The position numbers were made by a program, and so were the translations under genes. Below the pieces are notes generated by a model. That model was not told where the DNA came from. It made no database searches and worked only from the letters and a program-made list of their open reading frames with translations. Shown here one piece after another: positions 1 through 8,018 of a DNA stretch of 64,000 nt. Position 1 is the stretch's first letter. Each line of letters starts with the position of its first letter. Source of the stretch: Streptomyces naganishii JCM 4654 (GTDB lineage Bacteria; Actinomycetota; Actinomycetes; Streptomycetales; Streptomycetaceae); NCBI RefSeq assembly GCF_014650575.1, contig NZ_BMVF01000021.1, positions 48,465 through 112,464 of the forward strand, written 5' to 3'.

Positions 1-502
1 CGATACGCACCGGCTCGTCCGGCACCGTGTAGAGGCGCGCGTTCTCCACCGTGTAGTGGGTGCCGTGGTGGCTGACCTCCTCGCCGGTGAACAGCCGCCG
101 CATCACCTGGATCGCCTCCTCCAGCATCTCCAGGCGGACGTGCGCGGGCGGCCAGTGATCGCCCAGGATGTGCTCGTTGAGCGCCTCCCCGCTGCCGACG
201 CCGAGCCGGAAGCGGCCGCCGGTCATCACCGCGCTGGTGGCCGCGGCCTGCGCCACGACGGCCGGGTGCATACGCACGGTCGGGCAGGTCACGGCGGTCT
301 CGACGGGCAGGGACACGGCCTCGGACAGCGCGCCGATCACGGACCACACGAACGGGCTCTGCCCCTGCGCGTCGTTCCAGGGGTGGTAGTGGTCGGAGAT
401 CCACAGCGCCTGGAAACCGGCCTGCTCGGCCATCCGTGCCTGCTCGATCAGCTCGGCGGGCCCGTACTGCTCGCACGAGAGGAAATAGCCGTATTCGGGC
501 AT
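1..502 (-). CDS. F420-dependent LLM-class oxidoreductase, partial (C-terminus outside window)
   Basis: The reverse strand reads MPEYGYFLSCEQYGP from an ATG at 502, with GGAGG about 10 bases upstream, and stays open to the window edge (167 codons seen). The N-terminal half of a luciferase-like TIM barrel is visible: an early 'LWISDHYHPW' strand-loop, 'TAVTCPTVRMHPAVVAQAA', and 'GGRFRLGVGSGEALNEHILG'. These match the F420-dependent glucose-6-phosphate dehydrogenase-like family (TIGR03557 type). Family members reduce or oxidise small substrates with coenzyme F420 in the cytoplasm; the substrate cannot be told from this fragment. It is divergent from the NADH dehydrogenase gene that follows. Confidence 0.85.
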   Translation of the reverse strand, partial: MPEYGYFLSCEQYGPAELIEQARMAEQAGFQALWISDHYHPWNDAQGQSPFVWSVIGALSEAVSLPVETAVTCPTVRMHPAVVAQAAATSAVMTGGRFRLGVGSGEALNEHILGDHWPPAHVRLEMLEEAIQVMRRLFTGEEVSHHGTHYTVENARLYTVPDEPVRI

Positions 503-712
503 GGGGGTGTGCCTCCGTGACGTGGTCGGGGTGGAACGCCCCACCGGGTTTCCCTCCCGCAACGCCGGAAACCGCGCCCGCCCCGCCGGAAACCGCGCCC
601 GCAGCCCCGGCGCACGTTTGGACGCCCGGGCCAGGGGGACGCGGGAGGTTCCGCACGAGCTGTAAATGCTGTGGCAACCGCACGAGCCACGCGACCGCGC
701 CGGAGGCGAACC

Positions 713-2365
713 GTGAGTCGACCCCGCATCGTGATCGTCGGTGCCGGCTTCGCCGGCTACCGGACGGCCCGGACCCTGTCCCGCATGTCCCAGGGCAAGG
801 CCGACATCACCCTGCTCAACCCGACCGACTACTTCCTGTACCTGCCGCTGCTGCCCCAGGTGGCCGCCGGCATCCTGGAGCCCCGCCGGGTCACCGTCTC
901 CCTCTCCGGCACCCTGCCCCACGTCCGGCTGGTCCTCGGCGAGGCGCACGGCGTCGACATGGACGCCCGCACCGTCCAGTACACCGACCCCGAGGGCAAC
1001 GGCGGCACGCTCGCCTACGACCGGCTGGTGCTGGCCGTGGGCAGCGTCAACAAGCTGCTGCCGATCCCCGGTGTCGCCGAGCACGCGCACGGCTTCCGCG
1101 GACTGCCCGAGGCGCTCTACCTGCGCGACCACGTGACCCGCCAGGTCGAGCTCGCGGCCGCCGCCGAGGACCGGGACACCTGCGCCGCCCGCTGCACCTT
1201 CGTGGTGGTGGGCGCCGGGTACACCGGCACCGAGGTGGCCGCGCACGGCAAGATGTACACCGACGCCCAGGTGCGCAAACACCCGCTGCGGCAGGGCATG
1301 AGCCCGCGCTGGATGCTGCTGGACGTCGCGCCCCGGGTGCTGCCCGAGATGGACGAACGGCTCTCGGCCACCGCCGACCGGGTGCTGCGCGAGCGCGGTG
1401 TGGACGTGCGCATGGGCACCTCCGTGAAGGAGGCCACGCACGAGGGGGTGCTGCTCACGGACGGCGAGTTCGTGCCCAGCCGCACGCTGGTGTGGTGCGT
1501 GGGCGTGCGGCCCGATCCGCTGGTGGAGAGCACCGGCGAGGCGCTGGAGCGGGGGCGGCTGGTCGTCGACCCGTACCTCCAGGTGCCGGGGCGGCCCGAG
1601 GTGTTCGCGTGCGGTGACGCGGCGGCCGTGCCGGACCTGAACAACCCGGGCAAGTACACGCCGATGACCGCGCAACACGCCTGGCGGCACGGGAAGGTCG
1701 CCGCGGTCAACGTCGCCGCCTCGCTGGGCGTGGGCGAGCGGCGTCCTTACCGGCACCGCGACCTCGGCTTCGTGGTGGACCTCGGCGGCACGCAGGCCGC
1801 CGCCAACCCGCTCGGCGTCCCGCTGTCCGGCCCGGCGGCCGGCGCGGTGACCCGCGGCTACCACCTTGCCGCGATGCCGGGCAACCGGGTCCGGGTGGCC
1901 GCGGACTGGCTGCTGGACGCCGTACTGCCGCGCCAGTCCGTGCAGTTGGGTCTCGTACGGTCCTGGTCGGTGCCGCTGGAGTCGTCCTCCCCGGAGCTGG
2001 CCCGCGTACCGGGCGGCCCGGGCGGGCAGGCCCGCACGGACGAACCCGCGGGGACGGAGAGTCGGCCGGGCGGTGAACCCGCGAAGAACCAGCCGGGCGG
2101 TGAACCCGCGAAGAACCAGCCGGGCGGTGAACCCGCGAAGAACCAGCCGGGCGGTGAACCCGCGAAGAACCAGCCGGGCGGTGAACCCGCGAAGAACCAG
2201 CCGGGCGGCGAGCCCGCCAAGAACCAGCCGGGCGGCGAACCCGCCAAGAACCAGCCGAGCGGCGAGCCGGCCAAGAGCCGGTCCGGGGCGCCCGCGCGTT
2301 CCGGGCGGGCCAAGCGAAGGCATCCCCACCACCCCGCCCCCGGCCCCGTCGAACGTGACGACTGA
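713..2365 (+). CDS. Type II NADH dehydrogenase-like FAD oxidoreductase with repeat tail
   Basis: A 550-residue flavoprotein with two Rossmann motifs: 'IVIVGAGFAGYRTA' at the N-terminus for FAD, and 'FVVVGAGYTGTEVA' about residue 165 for NAD(P)H. A 'VFACGDAAAVPD' FAD motif follows near residue 305. This layout is that of Ndh-2, which passes electrons from NADH to menaquinone at the membrane without pumping protons. I chose GTG 713 because GGAGG sits 6 bases upstream; an in-frame ATG at 671 has no such site. The last ~95 residues are abnormal for the family: eight copies of a nine-residue unit (PGGEPAKNQ), then an Arg/His-rich end. The core ends about residue 430, close to the usual Ndh-2 length. 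Confidence 0.85.
   Translation: MSRPRIVIVGAGFAGYRTARTLSRMSQGKADITLLNPTDYFLYLPLLPQVAAGILEPRRVTVSLSGTLPHVRLVLGEAHGVDMDARTVQYTDPEGNGGTLAYDRLVLAVGSVNKLLPIPGVAEHAHGFRGLPEALYLRDHVTRQVELAAAAEDRDTCAARCTFVVVGAGYTGTEVAAHGKMYTDAQVRKHPLRQGMSPRWMLLDVAPRVLPEMDERLSATADRVLRERGVDVRMGTSVKEATHEGVLLTDGEFVPSRTLVWCVGVRPDPLVESTGEALERGRLVVDPYLQVPGRPEVFACGDAAAVPDLNNPGKYTPMTAQHAWRHGKVAAVNVAASLGVGERRPYRHRDLGFVVDLGGTQAAANPLGVPLSGPAAGAVTRGYHLAAMPGNRVRVAADWLLDAVLPRQSVQLGLVRSWSVPLESSSPELARVPGGPGGQARTDEPAGTESRPGGEPAKNQPGGEPAKNQPGGEPAKNQPGGEPAKNQPGGEPAKNQPGGEPAKNQPGGEPAKNQPSGEPAKSRSGAPARSGRAKRRHPHHPAPGPVERDD
2066..2281 (+). repeat. Eight tandem 27-bp units inside the ndh-like gene
   Basis: Eight head-to-tail 27-bp units encode PGGEPAKNQ. 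The first five are identical at the DNA level. Units 6 and 7 differ mainly at third positions, and unit 8 is diverged (PSGEPAKSR). The length is a multiple of three, so copy-number change keeps the frame. The lack of spacers and the coding role rule out CRISPR. Confidence 0.95.
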
Positions 2366-2380
2366 CGCCAAGCAGCCGGC

Positions 2381-2416
2381 GCAGCCGACGTAGTTGACGC
2401 AGCCGACGTAGTCGAC
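2381..2416 (+). repeat. Two 18-bp direct repeats before transketolase
   Basis: Two adjacent copies of GCAGCCGACGTAGTYGAC, followed by two shorter GCATCGAC/GCATCCGA echoes, fill the 88-base gap between the ndh-like gene and the transketolase gene. They may reflect slippage; no function is evident. Confidence 0.8.
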
Positions 2417-2453
2417 GCATCGACGCATCCGAGCAGGAGACCGAAGGAGACTC

Positions 2454-4301
2454 ATGGACACCGCCGAACTCGTCGAGCTCGGCCAGCAGTTGCGCGTGGA
2501 CAGCGTGCGGGCCGCCGCAGCGGCGGGCTCCGGGCACCCGACGTCCTCCATGTCCGCCGCGGACCTGATGGCCGTACTGCTGGCCCACCACCTCCGCTAC
2601 GACTTCGACCACCCCGAACACCCCGGCAACGACCGCTTCGTCCTGTCCAAGGGACACGCCTCGCCCCTGCTCTACTCCGCCTACAAGGCGGCCGGGGCCA
2701 TCGACGACGAAGAGCTGCTCACCTTCCGCAAGCTGGGCAGCCGGCTGGAGGGCCACCCCACTCCGCAGCGGCTGCCGTGGGTGGAGACGGCCACCGGCTC
2801 GCTCGGCCAGGGGATGCCCATCGGCGTCGGCATCGCGCTGGCCGGCAAGCGGCTCGACCACGCCGACTACCGGGTGTGGGTGCTGTGCGGGGACAGCGAG
2901 ATGGCGGAGGGCTCGATCTGGGAGGCCGCCGAGCACGCCGGGTACGAGCACCTGGACAACCTGACCGTGATCGTGGACGTCAACCGGCTGGGCCAGCGCG
3001 GCCCCACCCGGCACGGCCACGACCTGGACGCCTACGCGCGCCGCTTCCGCGCCTTCGACTGGCACACGGTCGAGATCGACGGCCACGACGTGGACGCCGT
3101 CGACCGCGCCTACGGCGAGGCGATCTCCACCAGGGGCCAGCCCACCGCGATCATCGCCCGCACCCTCAAGGGCAAGGGCGTCCACGCCACCGAGGACCGC
3201 GAGGGACTGCACGGCAAACCGGTCAAGGACGCCGACGAGGCGATCGAGGAACTCGGCGGGGTCCGCGACCTGCGCGTGAGCGTCCACGCCCCGCCGGACG
3301 TCCGCTCCCGCCGGCCCGTCGGCGACGGCGGCCTGGAGCTGCCCCGCTGGGACAAGGGCGAAAAGGTCGCGACCCGCGACGCCTACGGCGAGGCGCTCGC
3401 CGCGCTCGGCACCGCGCGCGGCGACGTGGTGGCCCTGGACGGCGAGGTGGGCGACTCCACGCGCGCGGAGTTCTTCGCCAAGGAGCACCCCGAGCGCTAC
3501 TTCGAGTGCTACATCGCCGAGCAGCAGATGGTCGCGACCGCGGTCGGCATGGCCCGCCGTGGCTGGGTGCCCTACGCCTCCACCTTCGCGGCCTTCCTCA
3601 CCCGCGCCTACGACTTCGTGCGCATGGCCTCGGTGAGCGGCTCCGGCATCAACCTCAACGGCTCCCACGCGGGCGTCTCGATCGGCCAGGACGGGCCCAG
3701 CCAGATGGGCCTGGAGGACCTGTCGATGATGCGGGCGATCCACGGCTCGACCGTGCTGTACCCGAGCGACGCCAACCAGACCGCCAAGCTCGTCGCGCGG
3801 ATGGCGGACCTCGACGGCATCCGCTACCTGCGCACCTCGCGCGGGGAGAGCCCGGTGCTCTACGGGCCGGACGAGGAGTTCCCCGTGGGCGGCAGCAAGG
3901 TGCTGCGCTCCTCCGGCGCCGACCGCCTGACGATCGTCGCCGCCGGCGTCACCCTGCACGAGGCGCTCGCCGCCGCCGACGCGCTCGCCCGGGAGGACAT
4001 CGCCGTCCGCGTGATCGACCTGTACTCCGTCAAGCCCGTCGACCGGGACACCCTGCGGCGGGCCGCCGAGGAGACCGGCTGCCTGCTCACCGTCGAGGAC
4101 CACCGCGAGGAGGGCGGCCTCGGCGACGCCGTCCTCGACGCGTTCCTCGACGGCCGCCCGGTGCCGCGCCTGGTCCGCCTCGCCGTCCGTACGATGCCGG
4201 GCTCGGCCTCGCCCGCCGAGCAGCTGCACGCGGCGGGCATCGACGCCGAGTCGATCGCGGCCTCCGCACGGCTGCTGGTCGAGGAGGCGATCGTGCGGTG
4301 A
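2454..4301 (+). CDS. Transketolase
   Basis: A 615-residue thiamine-diphosphate enzyme. The N-terminal pyrophosphate domain has 'AAAAGSGHPTSSMSAADLMA', 'RFVLSKGHASPLLYSAY' and the TPP motif 'CGDSEMAEGSIWEA' ending in 'VIVDVN'. The central Pyr domain starts about residue 300 with 'DGEVGDSTRAEFF', and the C-terminal domain follows. It moves two-carbon ketol units between sugar phosphates in the pentose phosphate pathway. At 615 residues it is shorter than the roughly 690-residue classic TktA and resembles the shorter actinobacterial/archaeal/animal-type enzymes, so it may be a second isozyme. A GGAG box precedes the ATG. Its stop overlaps the next gene (GTGA). Confidence 0.9.
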   Translation: MDTAELVELGQQLRVDSVRAAAAAGSGHPTSSMSAADLMAVLLAHHLRYDFDHPEHPGNDRFVLSKGHASPLLYSAYKAAGAIDDEELLTFRKLGSRLEGHPTPQRLPWVETATGSLGQGMPIGVGIALAGKRLDHADYRVWVLCGDSEMAEGSIWEAAEHAGYEHLDNLTVIVDVNRLGQRGPTRHGHDLDAYARRFRAFDWHTVEIDGHDVDAVDRAYGEAISTRGQPTAIIARTLKGKGVHATEDREGLHGKPVKDADEAIEELGGVRDLRVSVHAPPDVRSRRPVGDGGLELPRWDKGEKVATRDAYGEALAALGTARGDVVALDGEVGDSTRAEFFAKEHPERYFECYIAEQQMVATAVGMARRGWVPYASTFAAFLTRAYDFVRMASVSGSGINLNGSHAGVSIGQDGPSQMGLEDLSMMRAIHGSTVLYPSDANQTAKLVARMADLDGIRYLRTSRGESPVLYGPDEEFPVGGSKVLRSSGADRLTIVAAGVTLHEALAAADALAREDIAVRVIDLYSVKPVDRDTLRRAAEETGCLLTVEDHREEGGLGDAVLDAFLDGRPVPRLVRLAVRTMPGSASPAEQLHAAGIDAESIAASARLLVEEAIVR

Positions 4302-5236
4302 GCCAAGCGCCGCGCGCGGTGCGAGCCGGCCGGCGCACGGTCCCGGTGCACCGGCCGGAGAAGGTCCTGCTGGCGGGGCGCGAGGAGGACGAGGCGACGG
4401 GGTACACCAAGGGCGACCTCGCCGACTACCACCGCGCCGTCGCCCCGTACATGCTGCCGCATCTGCGCGGCCGGCCGCTGATGCTGGAGCGGCACTCCGA
4501 CGGCCCGGACGGCCCGGTGTTCATGCAGAAGAACACGCCGGACACCTACCCGGACTGGATCACGCGGGTGGAGGTCCCCAAGGAGGGTGGCACGGTCACG
4601 CACACGGTGTGCGACGACACCGCCACCCTCGTGTACCTCGCCGACCAGGCGTGTGTGACGCTGCACCGCTGGCTGTCCCGCGCCGACCGGATCCGCTGCC
4701 CGGACCGCATGGTGTTCGACCTCGACCCGCCCGGCGACGACGTCGTGGACTTCGCGCCGGTGCGCGAGGCGGCGCGCCGCCTGCGCGAGCTGCTGGACGA
4801 GCTGGGGCTGCCCTCGGCCCTGATGACGACGGGCTCGCGCGGCCTGCACCTCGTCGTGCCCCTCGACGGGCGCGAGGACGTCGACGAGGTGCGCGCCTTC
4901 GCCCGTGACGCCGCCGACGTGCTCGCCGCCGCGCACCCCGACCGGTTCACCACCGCCGCCCGCAAGAAGGACCGCGGCGGGCGCCTGTACCTCGACGTGC
5001 AGCGCAACGGGTACGCCCAGACCGCGGTCGCCCCCTATACCGTCCGGGCCCGCCCCGGCGCGCCCGTGGCCGCGCCCGTCTCCTGGGACCAGCTGGACGA
5101 CCCGGACCTCGACGCGCGGCGGTGGACCATCGCCGACGCCGTCGAGCACGCGCGGACCCGTCCGTGGGCCGGGATCCCGCGCCGGGGCCGCGCCCTGGGA
5201 CCGGCACGGCGCCGCCTCGACGCGCTGCGTGGCTGA
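4298..5236 (+). CDS. Stand-alone LigD-type polymerase (PolDom/primase) domain protein
   Basis: The GTG at 4298 overlaps the transketolase stop. The 312-residue product matches the polymerase domain of DNA ligase D: 'RPEKVLLAG' near the start, 'LMLERHSDGPDGPVFMQK', the metal-binding 'FDLDPP' (Asp141 and Asp143), 'TTGSRGLHLVVPL', and 'KKDRGGRLYLDVQRNGYAQT'. Such PrimPol-superfamily enzymes add nucleotides, often ribonucleotides, at double-strand breaks during Ku/LigD end joining. Here the ligase and nuclease domains are absent, as in many Streptomyces that keep separate subunits. No ku gene lies in the window. Translational coupling to transketolase is clear, but a functional link is not established. 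Confidence 0.88.
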   Translation: MSQAPRAVRAGRRTVPVHRPEKVLLAGREEDEATGYTKGDLADYHRAVAPYMLPHLRGRPLMLERHSDGPDGPVFMQKNTPDTYPDWITRVEVPKEGGTVTHTVCDDTATLVYLADQACVTLHRWLSRADRIRCPDRMVFDLDPPGDDVVDFAPVREAARRLRELLDELGLPSALMTTGSRGLHLVVPLDGREDVDEVRAFARDAADVLAAAHPDRFTTAARKKDRGGRLYLDVQRNGYAQTAVAPYTVRARPGAPVAAPVSWDQLDDPDLDARRWTIADAVEHARTRPWAGIPRRGRALGPARRRLDALRG

Positions 5237-5282
5237 TACACGCAGCGCCCTGCGCAGGTGGAACGCCGTGTCCTGGGGCACG

Positions 5283-5298
5283 CCTGTACCCGTACAGG
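5283..5298. promoter_or_regulatory. Perfect palindrome upstream of gas-vesicle operon
   Basis: CCTGTAC-CC-GTACAGG is a perfect 7-bp inverted repeat 44 bases before the gvpO start. It lies where a repressor or activator of the operon could bind. No regulator is adjacent, so the assignment is inference. Confidence 0.4.
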
Positions 5299-5341
5299 TT
5301 TGGCCATGGAACCTGCGGCCACACGGAGAGAAGAGGTGGCC

Positions 5342-5713
5342 ATGGCGAATACAGAAAACACATCAGAGTCGCAGGATTCACAAGAGCCACAGGAATCTCA
5401 GGAGTCACGTACCGAAGACGACAACCACGCGACGGCGCGCCGGCCCAGGCCCATGGAGGTACTGCGCGAGGCGCGCGCCCAGTTCGCCGAGCTGACCAAC
5501 CTGACCCCGGAGTCGGTCACGTCCTTCGAGCAGACGGACGACGGCTGGTCCCTGGAGATCGAGGTGCTCGAACTCGCCCGCGTGCCCGACACGATGAGCC
5601 TGATGGCGAGCTACGAGGTCGAGCTCGACGACGAGGGCCAGCTCGCCGGTTACCGGCGGCTGCGCCGCTACGAACGCGGACGCTCCGACGCGCAGCGGCA
5701 CGGCGGCCGCTAG
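5342..5713 (+). CDS. gvpO: Gas vesicle protein GvpO
   Basis: First gene of the gas-vesicle cluster, 123 residues from ATG 5342 (AGAAGAGG upstream); an in-frame ATG at 5306 and the open frame from 5258 are less likely starts. The N-terminal ~40 residues are Ser/Gln/Glu-rich and low complexity. The folded part contains 'VLREARAQFAELTNLTPESV' and 'GWSLEIEVLELARVPDTMSL', the conserved GvpO core. GvpO is an accessory protein needed for vesicle formation in haloarchaea and is always clustered with gvpA in actinomycetes. It acts in the cytoplasm. Confidence 0.9.
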   Translation: MANTENTSESQDSQEPQESQESRTEDDNHATARRPRPMEVLREARAQFAELTNLTPESVTSFEQTDDGWSLEIEVLELARVPDTMSLMASYEVELDDEGQLAGYRRLRRYERGRSDAQRHGGR

Positions 5714-5823
5714 GCCGCCCGCCCCCGACGCGCGGCAGCAACAGGCGAAGACATCGACCGACGCATCAACCGACACATCGACCGAGACAACCACTGAGAC
5801 AACAACAAGGAGGCACGGCCGGC

Positions 5824-6255
5824 ATGACCGTAGTCCCGGCACAGACGTCCGGCGGCGGAGGCGGAAGCAGCGGCCTCTACGACGTACTGGAACTCGTCCT
5901 CGACAGGGGGCTGGTGATCGACGCGTTCGTGAGGGTTTCCCTTGTAGGCATCGAGATCCTGAAGATCGACGTGCGTGTCGTCGTCGCCAGCGTGGACACG
6001 TATCTGCGCTTCGCCGAAGCGTGCAACCGGCTCGACCTGGAGTCCGGGCCGCACAAGAGCCCGGGCCTGCCCGACATCGTCGGCGAGGTCACGGAGTCCG
6101 GCGCGCGCGGCAAGTCCAAGGGCGCGCTCTCCGGCGCCGCCCAGACCGTTTCCGACGCCTTCAAGCAGGCCCGCTCCGAGAGCTCCGGTGACTCCGAGCC
6201 CCGGCCGCGGGCGCGCAAGGCCACGCCGGCGCGCAGGAAGGAGGAGCAGGAGTGA
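5824..6255 (+). CDS. gvpA: Major gas vesicle structural protein GvpA
   Basis: A 143-residue GvpA. The hydrophobic rib-forming core runs from 'GLYDVLELVLDRGLVIDAFV' through 'VSLVGIEILKIDVRVVVASV' to 'DTYLRFAEACNRLDL'. In the family this small protein polymerises into the gas-permeable vesicle wall. Cyanobacterial GvpA is about 70 residues; here a ~65-residue hydrophilic tail rich in Ser, Arg and Lys is added. The ATG at 5824 follows AAGGAGG with a slightly long 10-base spacing. The gene stop overlaps the gvpF start (GTGA). The gap from gvpO is 110 bases, so a separate promoter is possible. Confidence 0.92.
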   Translation: MTVVPAQTSGGGGGSSGLYDVLELVLDRGLVIDAFVRVSLVGIEILKIDVRVVVASVDTYLRFAEACNRLDLESGPHKSPGLPDIVGEVTESGARGKSKGALSGAAQTVSDAFKQARSESSGDSEPRPRARKATPARRKEEQE

Positions 6256-7022
6256 GCACGTACGTCTACGGGATCACCGCGGCCTCGCACCCCTCCCTGC
6301 CGGAGGGCATGGGCGGCGTCGGCGACCCGCCGCGGCCGGTGCGCATCCTCAAGGCGGGTGAACTGGCCGCCGTGGTCAGCGACGCGCCGGAGGGCCTGCG
6401 CCCCAAGCGCAAGGACCTGCTCGCCCACCAGAACGTGCTCAGCGAGACCGGCGCGGGCGGCTGCGTGCTGCCCATGCGGTTCGGCAGCGTCGCCCCCGAC
6501 GACGACGCCGTCGGCGGTGTGCTCACCGAGCGCGCCGCGCACTACACCGAGCGTCTGCGGGCGCTGGACGGCAAGGTCGAGTACAACGTCAAGGGCAGCC
6601 ACGTCGAGGAGGCGGTGCTGCACCGGGTGATGGCCGAGAACCCCGACATCCGGGCCCAGGCCGAGGCCAACCGGCGCTCTGGCGGCGGAAGTTACGACGA
6701 CAAGATCCGGCTCGGCGAGATGGTCGCCGCCGCCGTGCAGGCCCGCGAGGCCGGGGACGCCGCCGAGGTGGTGCGCGCCCTGGAGCCCGCGGCCGCCGCG
6801 GTCAGCGCCGGCCCGGAGTCCACCGGGTGGCTCGTCAACGCCTCGTTCCTGGTCGACCGGGGCTCGGCGGAGGAGTTCCTGGCCGCCGTCGAGCAGGCCC
6901 GCAAGGACCTGCCCCACCTGGAACTGCGCGTCAACGGGCCGCTGCCGCCCTACAGCTTCGTCGAGCCCGGCCCGGCCGAGCCGGCGGGGACCGCGGCGGG
7001 AGCCGACGCGGGAGCGGAGTGA
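6252..7022 (+). CDS. gvpF: Gas vesicle protein GvpF (GvpF/GvpL family)
   Basis: A 256-residue GvpF/L family member starting at GTG 6252, translationally coupled to gvpA. It begins 'STYVYGITAASHPSLPEGM' and contains 'ETGAGGCVLPMRFGSVAPDD', 'VEYNVKGSHVEEAVLHRVM' and a C-terminal 'LRVNGPLPPYSFVEP', all family hallmarks. GvpF binds GvpA in haloarchaea and is thought to chaperone or nucleate wall assembly. A second family member (gvpL) lies downstream. Confidence 0.92.
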   Translation: MSTYVYGITAASHPSLPEGMGGVGDPPRPVRILKAGELAAVVSDAPEGLRPKRKDLLAHQNVLSETGAGGCVLPMRFGSVAPDDDAVGGVLTERAAHYTERLRALDGKVEYNVKGSHVEEAVLHRVMAENPDIRAQAEANRRSGGGSYDDKIRLGEMVAAAVQAREAGDAAEVVRALEPAAAAVSAGPESTGWLVNASFLVDRGSAEEFLAAVEQARKDLPHLELRVNGPLPPYSFVEPGPAEPAGTAAGADAGAE

Positions 7023-7026
7023 GGTC

Positions 7027-7290
7027 ATGGGACTGATCTCGGAGGTGCTGCTGCTGCCGTTCGCTCCGGCGCGCGGCAGCGCCTGGGTGATCAGACAGGT
7101 GCTGCACGAAGCGGAACGGATCTACTACGACCCGGCCACCGTCCGGGCCGAACTGGCCCGGCTGGAGGAGCGACTGGAGGCGGGCGAGATCACCGAGGAG
7201 GAGTTCGACCGCCAGGAGGACGAACTGCTGGACCGGTTGGAGACCGGCATGGGCGGGGGCGCGGAGACGGGTGAGGGGACGGCACGATGA
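7027..7290 (+). CDS. gvpG: Gas vesicle protein GvpG
   Basis: An 87-residue protein starting 'MGLISEVLLLPFAPARG', followed by an amphipathic helical stretch 'ATVRAELARLEERLEAGEI' and 'EEFDRQEDELLDRLETG'. This is the GvpG pattern: a short hydrophobic start followed by an acidic coiled coil. It is an accessory assembly factor of the vesicle. Four bases separate it from gvpF, and its stop overlaps the next start (ATGA). Confidence 0.9.
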   Translation: MGLISEVLLLPFAPARGSAWVIRQVLHEAERIYYDPATVRAELARLEERLEAGEITEEEFDRQEDELLDRLETGMGGGAETGEGTAR

Positions 7291-8018
7291 ATCGAGTGGG
7301 ACTGGGCCTCGCGGTAGGGGCCGGATACCTGTTGGGACGCACGAAGAAGGCGAAACTCGCCTTCGCCGTGGGCAGTCTCGTCGCGGGCAAGAAGATGAAC
7401 CTGGGACCGCGCGCGATAGCGGACCTGGTCAACCAGCAGCTCAAGGACAACCCGCAGTTCAAGGAGATCGGGGACCAGCTGCGCCAGGACCTCAGGGGTG
7501 TGGGCAAGGCGGCCTCGGGCGCGATGGTCGAGCGCCAGATGAGCGCGCTCGCCGACCGGCTGCACGGCCGCACCGCGCAGGTCCGCGACCAGCTCGCCGG
7601 CGTGGTCCCGGAGACCGGGGACGACGGGAACGACGAGGCTCGTGAAGGCCGCGGGGACGCCGACGAGGGCGCCGCCGAGGACGAGTACGACGACGACTAC
7701 GACGACCGCGAGGGCCGTGAGGCCGACGAGGCCGACGAGGAAGCCCCCGAGGACCGGGAAGACCGGGACGACCGGGACGACCGGGACGGCGACGGGGCCC
7801 GGGACGCGGCCGGGAAGGCCGCCAGGAAGGCGCCGGCCCAGCAGGCGGCGAAGAAGCCGCCCGCGAAGAAGGCTCCTGCCAGGAAGGCCCCCGCCAAGAA
7901 GGCGGCGGCCAAGAAGACCGCGGCCGCGGGCAAGACGGCCGCGAAGAAGACGGCCGCGTCCGGCGGCGCCTCACGCGCCGCCCACTCCCGGCCGGCGAAG
8001 GGTGGCGGTGACCGATGA
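7287..8018 (+). CDS. gvpY: GvpY-type gas-vesicle cluster protein with Lys/Ala-rich tail
   Basis: A 243-residue product coupled to gvpG. The first ~110 residues hold a short hydrophobic start ('GLGLAVGAGYLLGR'), a Lys patch and 'GPRAIADLVNQQLKDNPQF'. Then comes an acidic Asp/Glu/Arg stretch (about residues 112-170), and the last ~70 residues are Lys/Ala/Pro-rich with AAKK/APAKK repeats like a histone H1 tail. The gene occupies the place of gvpY in the S. coelicolor cluster order O-A-F-G-Y-Z-J-L-S-K. Its biochemical role is not known; the basic tail could bind nucleic acid or an acidic partner such as GvpZ next door. Confidence 0.8.
   Translation: MNRVGLGLAVGAGYLLGRTKKAKLAFAVGSLVAGKKMNLGPRAIADLVNQQLKDNPQFKEIGDQLRQDLRGVGKAASGAMVERQMSALADRLHGRTAQVRDQLAGVVPETGDDGNDEAREGRGDADEGAAEDEYDDDYDDREGREADEADEEAPEDREDRDDRDDRDGDGARDAAGKAARKAPAQQAAKKPPAKKAPARKAPAKKAAAKKTAAAGKTAAKKTAASGGASRAAHSRPAKGGGDR

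Noticed and set aside
2066..2281. Regular 27-bp repeats as a CRISPR array
   Set aside because: The units are directly adjacent with no spacers and are read as protein repeats; no cas genes are in the window.
1707..4229. An 840-codon reverse-strand frame across the ndh-like and transketolase genes
   Set aside because: It lies opposite two clear genes, has no domain, and its composition (Gly/Val/Ala/Arg-rich) is that of a GC-bias shadow.
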